Positions 59,211 through 64,000 of a stretch of DNA of 64,000 bases are shown in pieces (position 1 is the stretch's first letter; each line of letters opens with the position of its first letter). This DNA comes from Devosia sp. Root413D1 (GTDB lineage: Bacteria > Pseudomonadota > Alphaproteobacteria > Rhizobiales > Devosiaceae), in NCBI RefSeq assembly GCF_001425235.1, contig NZ_LMEA01000009.1, forward strand, positions 124,001 to 188,000, written 5' to 3'. The notes below the pieces were generated by a model that had not been told where the DNA came from, did not search any database, and saw nothing but the letters and a program-made list of their open reading frames with translations. A program made the translations under genes and the position numbers.

Positions 59211-59978
59211 CTACCAGGCGGTCCAGCCGCCATCGACATTGAGACAGTGCCCGGTGATGTAGCTCGCGGCATCGCTGAGCAGGAACGCCGTCGGTCCGGC
59301 CATTTCGTCCTGCCGGCCGATCCGGCCGAGCATGGTCTGGCGCGCCAGGTTCCCCATGAACTCGGCATTGTCCTGCGTCGCCTGGTGCGGGTAGGGGCCG
59401 GGCGCCACGGCGTTGACGCGGATGCCGGCCGGGCCGAAATGGCCGGCCATGTAGCGCACCATCTGGATCATCCCGGCCTTGCCGGCGCCGTACTCGATCG
59501 GGTTGGGCGCCATGTCGCCCGGGTAGTTCGCCGGGTTCGGCGCCACCACGCCATACATCGAGGCATAGAGCACCATCGCGCCGCCAGGGCCCATATGCCT
59601 GGCTGCCTCGCGCGCGAGGAGGAAGCTGCCGGTGAGGTTCAGCCGGTTGGTGCGGTCGAAATCCGCCGCGGTCAGCTCCTCGAAGCGCTTGCCGGTGGAG
59701 CCGAAGGTGGCGTTCACCACCCCATGCAGCGCGCCGAACTGTTGCGCCGCGCCGCGTACCGCCTTGAGGATCGAGTCCTCGTCGCCGATGTCGAGCGGCA
59801 ATGCCAGCACCCCGCCGCCGAGCCCCTTGAGCTCGGCCTCGGCTGCCGCCAGCCGCTCCGGGTCGATGTCCGCCAGCACTACATTGGCGCCCTCAGCGGC
59901 GAGCAACTTGCTCACTGGCAGCGCCAGGTAGCCCGCGCCACCGGCCATCAGAATGGTCTTGCCACCAAAACCAGGCAT
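59211..59978 (-). CDS. Short-chain dehydrogenase/reductase
   Basis: A 255-residue SDR. The nucleotide loop is AGGAGYLALPVSKLLAAEG (about 13-31), with NATFG in place of NNAG, catalytic Ser in LYASMYGVVAPNPANYPGDM, Y-x3-K in IEYGAGKAG, and the end YITGHCLNVDGGWTAW. Its ANYPGDMAPNP insertion parallels that of the SDR at 57451. Probably it handles a related sugar intermediate. It starts on the last base of the upstream Gfo/Idh stop codon (TGATG-type overlap). Confidence 0.9.
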   Translation of the reverse strand: MPGFGGKTILMAGGAGYLALPVSKLLAAEGANVVLADIDPERLAAAEAELKGLGGGVLALPLDIGDEDSILKAVRGAAQQFGALHGVVNATFGSTGKRFEELTAADFDRTNRLNLTGSFLLAREAARHMGPGGAMVLYASMYGVVAPNPANYPGDMAPNPIEYGAGKAGMIQMVRYMAGHFGPAGIRVNAVAPGPYPHQATQDNAEFMGNLARQTMLGRIGRQDEMAGPTAFLLSDAASYITGHCLNVDGGWTAW

Positions 59979-60979
59979 CAGAGCCTCACGATCCGTTTTT
60001 CGAGCCAGGATTGCTTGGCGGCCAGCGCCACCCGCAGGTTGTCACGCGCGTCGTCGAGCGTCGCCAGCCAGCACGGCTTGCCCTCGATCGCATCGAGCAT
60101 GGCGTCGGCCTGCATGCGGAAGCGCGCCTGATGCGCTTCGGTCGGCACCAGCCCCTGCATGAAGTCGCGCTCGTCCTGCCATTTGCCGCTGTCGTCGTCG
60201 GCGAATTTCAGCGTCGAATGCTCGAGCATCAGGTTGCCCTTGGTGCCGATGAACTCGAAGCGCGCAATATTGGGCTTCTGGAACTGGTTGATGGTGACGT
60301 TCGCCATGGCGCCGCTCTGAAAGCGGATCGAGACGAGGCAGGTGTCCTCGGTATTGGTGCCCTCGAGCACCAGCCGGTCATAGAGGCAGCTGACATCGGT
60401 CGGCTTGCCCATCAGCCAGATCAGCATGTCGAACAGGTGGCTCGCCGCATCGAGAATGGCGCCGCCGCCCATTTCCGGGCGGGCGTAGTAGGTGCGCTGG
60501 AAATCCGGTCGATATTTCGGGAATTCCTGCGAGGAGTTGAGATAGGCGAGCCGCAGCGTGCCGATCTTGCCGTCGAGGATCTGCTGGCGCAGCGTCACCA
60601 CTTCATCGGCGACCCGCCGCACATAGCCGACCCGCGCCACGAGGTTCTTGGAGTGGACCAGCGCCAGCGTCTCGTCGACCTCGTCCATGGTCACCGACAG
60701 CGGCTTCTCGACGAGGAAGTTGAGTCCGGCCTCGGCGCAGCGCCGCATCAGCGCCACATGAAAGTTGGCCGGGGCACAGATCACCGCGAGGTCGAAACTG
60801 TTGAGGTCGGCTTCGCTGATATCGGTATAGGTCTCGGTGATGCCGAACAGCGCCTTGGCTTCATCGCGGCGCCCGGCGTCCGGCTCGACGATCGCCAGCT
60901 GCACCCGCCCCGTCAGGCTGTAGCCCTTGAGGTGGCGCCGGCCAATGCCGCCGCTCCCCACGATAAGCACCCGCTTCAC
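59978..60979 (-). CDS. Gfo/Idh/MocA family oxidoreductase
   Basis: A 333-residue enzyme with a standard NAD(P)-binding loop, VLIVGSGGIGRRHLKGY, and the motif GLNFLVEKPLSVTMDEVDE (EKP with the active-site Lys). SRGxYDAASHL-like features appear in ILDAASHLFDMLIWLMG, with the catalytic-type His. I use GTG 60979, eight bases after TGAGGGGG, in place of the open ORF's earlier ATG at 61003. It is the first gene of a leftward operon Gfo/Idh - SDR - Gfo/Idh - SDR - HpcH aldolase, controlled by operator site C. It probably oxidises a hexose or amino sugar derivative. Confidence 0.9.
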   Translation of the reverse strand: MKRVLIVGSGGIGRRHLKGYSLTGRVQLAIVEPDAGRRDEAKALFGITETYTDISEADLNSFDLAVICAPANFHVALMRRCAEAGLNFLVEKPLSVTMDEVDETLALVHSKNLVARVGYVRRVADEVVTLRQQILDGKIGTLRLAYLNSSQEFPKYRPDFQRTYYARPEMGGGAILDAASHLFDMLIWLMGKPTDVSCLYDRLVLEGTNTEDTCLVSIRFQSGAMANVTINQFQKPNIARFEFIGTKGNLMLEHSTLKFADDDSGKWQDERDFMQGLVPTEAHQARFRMQADAMLDAIEGKPCWLATLDDARDNLRVALAAKQSWLEKRIVRL

Positions 60980-61008
60980 CGACGCTGCCCCCTCACCCGA
61001 CAACCAAG

Positions 61009-61031
61009 TATGTTGTTATGCTAACGGCATA
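61009..61031. promoter_or_regulatory. Operator-like site C of the sugar operon
   Basis: Core TGTTGTTATGCTAACGGCAT. On the minus strand it sits between a perfect -35 TTGACA (61040-61045) and the operon start, covering the spacer and the likely -10 (TAGCAT). This is a typical repressor position. Confidence 0.65.
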
Positions 61032-61177
61032 TTTAGTGCTGTCAATCGCGGCTGAGGGTCATCAGCTGCACAAAAAGTCGAAAGCCGTTGAGCTCGCACC
61101 ATGATCCGTGATGCGGCGGTTCCGCCAGACGAACCACAGTCGAACGCACTGTTTGACTCACTTGACTCCAAGAAAAG

Positions 61178-61201
61178 CATGTTATCATGCTAACGGTATA
61201 T
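61178..61201. promoter_or_regulatory. Operator-like site D upstream of the epimerase gene
   Basis: Core TGTTATCATGCTAACGGTAT, 32-55 bases upstream of the ATG at 61233. Two TTGACT boxes (61153-61158 and 61162-61167) precede it, so the site covers the expected -10 region of the rightward promoter. It is nearly identical to site C over CTAACGG-AT. Confidence 0.65.
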
Positions 61202-61232
61202 TTAACCGATCAATGCAGGGGGATGCATTCGA

Positions 61233-62018
61233 ATGGGTACAAAACCAAAGGTCCTCGTGACCGGCGCCAGCGGTCTGATTGGCGGCCTCGTCATCCGCGA
61301 CCTCTCCGACAAATACGAGTTCAGCGGCTTGAGCCGGCGTGTCGTCCCGGGGATCGTCCACACCCAGGCCGAGATCGCCGACCCGGTGGCCATCCGCAAG
61401 GCGTCCGCGGGCATGGACATGGTGCTGCACCTGGCGGCCGAAACGCACGAGTATGACGACTGGGACAAGGTGATGCAGAACACCATCGGCGGCACCCTCA
61501 ACATGTTCCGCGCTGCACAGGAGGCCGGCGTGAAGCGGGTGGTGTTCATGAGCACCGGCAGCACCATGTGCGGCTATGAATGGTACGAGGGCTCGCCCTA
61601 CGGCAAGCTCGCCGCCAACCAGTTGCAGGCCCTGCCGCCGGGCGAAAAACTGCTCGACTACAAGGATCCGCCGCGCCCCGACAGCTTTTATGGGGTCGGC
61701 AAGCTGTTCGGCGAGAATACCGGCCGGCTGTTCTCCGATCGCTACGGCATGTCGGTGATCTGCATTCGGCTCGGCGCCGTGCTGCCGAGCGACCAGCCCG
61801 AACTGATCCGCCATTACCCCGGCTACCTCTCGCAGGCCGACGCGGTGCAGATGGTCGACAAATGCCTCGATGCCCCCGAAAGCGTCCGCTTCGACATCTT
61901 CGACGCCATCTCCGAGAACAAGCGCCGCTGGCGCGACACCTCGCACGCCAAACAGGTCATCGGCTGGCAGCCGACGGGTTCGGCCGACAAGTACGACATC
62001 AGCAAGCTGAGCGTTTGA
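61233..62018 (+). CDS. NAD-dependent epimerase/dehydratase family protein
   Basis: A 261-residue extended SDR: VLVTGASGLIGGLVIRDLS (GxxGxxG, about 7-25), HLAAETHEY, a catalytic Ser/Thr-Y-K set in FMSTGSTMCGYEW and RPDSFYGVGKLFGE, and CIRLGAVLP. It resembles uronate dehydrogenase and related sugar enzymes that oxidise hexuronates or epimerise sugars. It is divergent from the Gfo/Idh operon, and both flanks carry the shared operator (sites C and D), so all belong to one regulated set. Confidence 0.85.
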   Translation: MGTKPKVLVTGASGLIGGLVIRDLSDKYEFSGLSRRVVPGIVHTQAEIADPVAIRKASAGMDMVLHLAAETHEYDDWDKVMQNTIGGTLNMFRAAQEAGVKRVVFMSTGSTMCGYEWYEGSPYGKLAANQLQALPPGEKLLDYKDPPRPDSFYGVGKLFGENTGRLFSDRYGMSVICIRLGAVLPSDQPELIRHYPGYLSQADAVQMVDKCLDAPESVRFDIFDAISENKRRWRDTSHAKQVIGWQPTGSADKYDISKLSV

Positions 62019-62116
62019 GCGGCCGAAACCGCCAATCGTGCAGCGGCTGCCTTCTCCCACAACAAGGGGAGAAGGCGAGAGGTGTCTTACTCTCCATCTC
62101 GCCACTCCCACCGGCC

Positions 62117-62255
62117 GTCATCCCGGCGAACGCCGGGACCCACTGCTCGGAGGCCTGGGCAGGCACGAACCGTGCTGATCTGTCACGGCAAGGTCGGCGG
62201 GGTCCGCGCCGGTGCAACCTTCGGAGCACTGGGTCTCGACTTTCGTCGGGATGAC
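62117..62255. repeat. R1 REP-like pair with extended spacer
   Basis: GTCATCCCGGCGAACGCCGGGA on the left and CTTTCGTCGGGATGAC on the right, about 95 bases apart instead of the usual 35. The right half is diverged. Confidence 0.65.
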
Positions 62256-62374
62256 GGCCGTTGGGGTGGGTTTCATCCAGCCCGACTGCGACCAAGCCCA
62301 TCCCCCCAAAAATCCCCGGAAATCCTGACTTTGTTCCGTCTGGCGAACCTATTCGCCGGTGTCGCAGCCGTCGC

Positions 62375-62415
62375 TTGACCACCCCAAACTGATATGTTGT
62401 TATGTTAATGACATA
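62375..62415 (+). promoter_or_regulatory. Promoter with operator-like site E
   Basis: -35 TTGACC (62375-62380), 17-base spacer, -10 TGTTAT (62398-62403). Site E (62393-62415; core TGTTGTTATGTTAATGACAT) overlaps the -10. It drives the 5' region of the FadR-type regulator. Confidence 0.6.
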
Positions 62416-62554
62416 TGCAGGCCACCAGGGGGAATTGGTGACTCAGCGGGGCGATATCGTCGATCGGATGCGCGCTGGCCGCGCCCCGCTCCGCCCGTCC
62501 GTCAACCGCTTCCACCATCCGTCGATGCCCACTTGTTCACAGCGAGCATGGCAG

Positions 62555-62568
62555 TTTGGTCGACCAAA
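62555..62568. promoter_or_regulatory. Perfect palindrome, candidate FadR/GntR-family operator
   Basis: TTTGGTCGACCAAA is perfectly symmetric and matches the TGGTC/GACCA half-sites recognised by FadR-subfamily GntR proteins such as FadR and PdhR. It lies 71 bases upstream of the FadR-type gene, so it fits autoregulation by that protein. Confidence 0.5.
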
Positions 62569-62638
62569 ACATAAAAGTTTGACACCATATAGCGTCACAT
62601 GGCTCCCTAAAGTTGTAGAGGACTGGGGAACCGCTGAC

Positions 62639-63382
62639 ATGGCGACCGAAGCTGCCGACATCGCGCAGGCGCTGGCCGAGGACATCCACTCCGGCGTCAT
62701 CAAGGCCGGAGAGATGATCCCGTCGGAACGCGATCTCTGCGAGCGCTTCGCTGTCGGGCGCACCGTGGTGCGCGAAGCCATCACCATGCTCGAGGGCATG
62801 AAGCTGATCGAACAGCGCAAGGGCTTTCGTCCGCGCGTCGTGACGCCGACGCTGGCCCAGGCCATGGCCGGGGCCGCCGAGGCGGCGCGCTTCTTCTTTC
62901 GCGGCAGCGAGGGCAATGCCCATCTGGAGCAGGCTCGGTTCTTTCTCGAAATGAGCCTGGTGCGCTATGCCGCCCAATACGCCACGCAGGCGCAGCTGGG
63001 CAAAATGCTGGCGGCCATTGAGGCGTGTGAGCGCGCCATCGGCAACTACCCGCTGTTCCGTGAGATGGACCTGCGCTTTCATCGCACGCTGGCCGAAGTG
63101 CCGGGCAACCCGATCTTCGTTGCGCTGCACGATGCCTTTGTCGATCGCCTGATGCGCCGCCGCGAGGCGCCGGCCGATGTCGCCACCCATAACCGGCGCA
63201 GCAATGACGAGCATCGCGCCATCGTCACCGCTCTTGTCGCCCGCGACGAGCCGGAGGCGGTCAGGGTGCTGACCGTCCACCTGTCGCGCAACTACGCCAC
63301 CTACATGCGCCAGGCCCTTAGCGGCACTGAATCGCCTGTCGGCACTGAACCACGTGCGGCCGTTTCCAACTCGGAGGGATGA
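62639..63382 (+). CDS. FadR/GntR family transcriptional regulator
   Basis: A 247-residue GntR regulator of the FadR subfamily. It has a winged helix-turn-helix (about 5-68; GEMIPSERDLCERFAVGRTVVREAITMLEGMKLIEQRKGFRPRV) and an all-helical FCD ligand domain (about 95-220) with metal-type residues in MDLRFHRTLAE and SNDEHRAIVTAL. FCD regulators often sense sugar acids such as hexuronates or gluconate. The ATG at 62639 gives the usual length, although an in-frame GTG at 62438 with a strong ribosome-binding site would add 67 residues. The next gene is a solute-binding protein. Confidence 0.9.
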   Translation: MATEAADIAQALAEDIHSGVIKAGEMIPSERDLCERFAVGRTVVREAITMLEGMKLIEQRKGFRPRVVTPTLAQAMAGAAEAARFFFRGSEGNAHLEQARFFLEMSLVRYAAQYATQAQLGKMLAAIEACERAIGNYPLFREMDLRFHRTLAEVPGNPIFVALHDAFVDRLMRRREAPADVATHNRRSNDEHRAIVTALVARDEPEAVRVLTVHLSRNYATYMRQALSGTESPVGTEPRAAVSNSEG

Positions 63383-63457
63383 GAGGGAAGGCCGGCGCCG
63401 TCGGGGTCCACGAAAGCGTGGATCACTATCCGTGAGTTAAACAGGGAACCCATTCAC

Positions 63458-64000
63458 ATGAAGAAATTGCTGGCACTTGGCATGGCGCTGCTCATGTCGA
63501 CCTCGGCGATCGGCACCGCAGCCGCGCAAGCCACCAACAACAACCCGCTTTCGGACGTCCGCGTCCGCCAGGCCCTGGCCTACGCCATCGACATGCAGAC
63601 CATCATCGACACCATCTTCGATGGCAACGCCATCAAGGCGGTCGGCATGCTGCCCAATGGCCCGTTCAAGAACCCCGAGCTCAACCCCTACGATTACAAC
63701 CCGGACAAGGCACGCGAGCTGCTGAAGGAAGCCGGCTGGGATTCGAACCGCACCCTCGAGATGGTCTACTATTACGATGACCAGATCACCGCCAACCTGA
63801 TGCAGGCGCTGCAGGCCTATTTCGCCGATGTCGGCATCAACATGAATGCCCGCCTGCTGACCGGCGACGTGGCCAAAACCCTCGGCGCCATCCCGCCGAA
63901 CCCGACCGACAAGTCGCTGGTCTCCTGGGATCTCGGCTATGGCGCCCGCGCTGCCATCGTCATGCAGGAATATTACAACGACTACGCCACCGGTAAAGCC
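63458..64000 (+). CDS. Family-5 ABC transporter substrate-binding protein, 3' end beyond window
   Basis: Partial; 181 codons are seen before the window ends. It has a signal peptide (KKLLALGMALLMSTSAIGTAAAQ, about 1-24) and then immediately NNPLSDVRVRQALAYAIDMQTIIDTIFDGNAIKAVGMLPNG. In oligopeptide/oligosaccharide binding proteins of family 5 this D-VRVRQALxYAID block normally lies near residue 270-300, after a long N-terminal lobe. That lobe is missing here, so the protein is either an in-frame deletion derivative or a new short form. It probably belongs to an ABC importer continuing past 64000 and serving the sugar region. Confidence 0.8.
   Translation, partial: MKKLLALGMALLMSTSAIGTAAAQATNNNPLSDVRVRQALAYAIDMQTIIDTIFDGNAIKAVGMLPNGPFKNPELNPYDYNPDKARELLKEAGWDSNRTLEMVYYYDDQITANLMQALQAYFADVGINMNARLLTGDVAKTLGAIPPNPTDKSLVSWDLGYGARAAIVMQEYYNDYATGKA

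Larger units (their letters stand above)
62019..62638. other. 620-base intergenic region with repeat, operator and leader
   Basis: No intact gene is convincing here. It contains an R1 repeat (62117-62255), a promoter with operator site E (62375-62415), a strong ribosome-binding site AGGGGGAATTG followed by GTG at 62438 (in frame with the downstream regulator), and a perfect 14-base palindrome (62555-62568). The codons from 62438 to 62638 read VTQRGDIVDRMRAGRAPL and onward without a stop. This may be a regulator N-terminal extension or a remnant of a lost gene. Confidence 0.5.

Noticed and set aside
47348-64000. Canonical sialic acid (nan) catabolic operon
   Set aside because: NanA, NanE and NanK are not seen and both BNR proteins lack the FRIP arginine, so a standard sialate pathway is not supported.

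Overview
The window is about 64 kb of GC-rich, gene-dense chromosome from an alphaproteobacterium. The lptC-lptA-lptB / rpoN / hpf / ptsN block preceded by RNase D, the hsp20-DUF1150 pair and the queG-gst-uppP neighbourhood all point to Hyphomicrobiales (Rhizobiales), and a Devosia-like genome fits best. The taxonomic call is an inference from gene content and order. I see no rRNA, tRNA, CRISPR array, prophage or insertion sequence.

Layout. 0-16 kb: an O-antigen-ligase-like gene, then a pheS...pheT operon with three small genes wedged between the two synthetase subunits in overlapping reading frames. These are followed by rpmI-rplT, regulators (MarR, LysR), a nucleotidyltransferase with an altered active site, infC (probably starting at AUU), two hydrolase/acetyltransferase-type genes and queG. 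16-25 kb: gst, uppP, cutC, a ROK sugar kinase and a divergent LacI regulator. Then comes a five-gene leftward operon (two permeases, ATPase, glycosylasparaginase-type hydrolase, binding protein) whose promoter carries a perfect LacI-type palindrome. I read kinase, regulator and operon as one candidate pathway for taking up and degrading GlcNAc-asparagine or a similar conjugate. 25-34 kb: L,D-transpeptidase, arylamine N-acetyltransferase, YdeI, DUF1697, a ribokinase-like gene, four surface-sugar genes (FdtA-like cupin, FAD enzyme, two GT2 glycosyltransferases), and hsp20 behind a ROSE-like thermosensor. 34-43 kb: ptsN, hpf, rpoN, an opposite-strand hydrolase that splits the cluster, lptB-lptA-lptC, rnd, a CapD/WbpM-type dehydratase and a CpdA-like phosphodiesterase. 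43-47 kb: a secreted unknown, truncated globin, metY and a GNAT.

47-64 kb is the most unusual part: a sugar-catabolic accessory region. It holds a PhyH-type dioxygenase, an AraC regulator, two signal-less BNR (sialidase-fold) proteins, an MFS transporter fused to a HEAT-like domain, a NagA-type deacetylase, a GntR/LacI hybrid regulator, an HpcH aldolase, two SDRs, two Gfo/Idh/MocA oxidoreductases, a nucleotide-sugar-epimerase-like gene, a FadR-type regulator, and the start of an abnormally short family-5 binding protein. A shared AT-rich operator (core GTTATCATGCTAAC) recurs at five places here, mostly on top of promoters, and ties these genes into a candidate regulon.

Intergenic DNA is filled with four repeat families. 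R1 is paired REP-like palindromes around GCGAAAGC, at seven to eight loci. R2 is CCCCTCCCCGCAAGGGG-type inverted repeats, at five loci. R3 is large double hairpins, at two loci with the modules in swapped order. R4 is TAGAGCGCTTTC...GCTC elements, at two loci.
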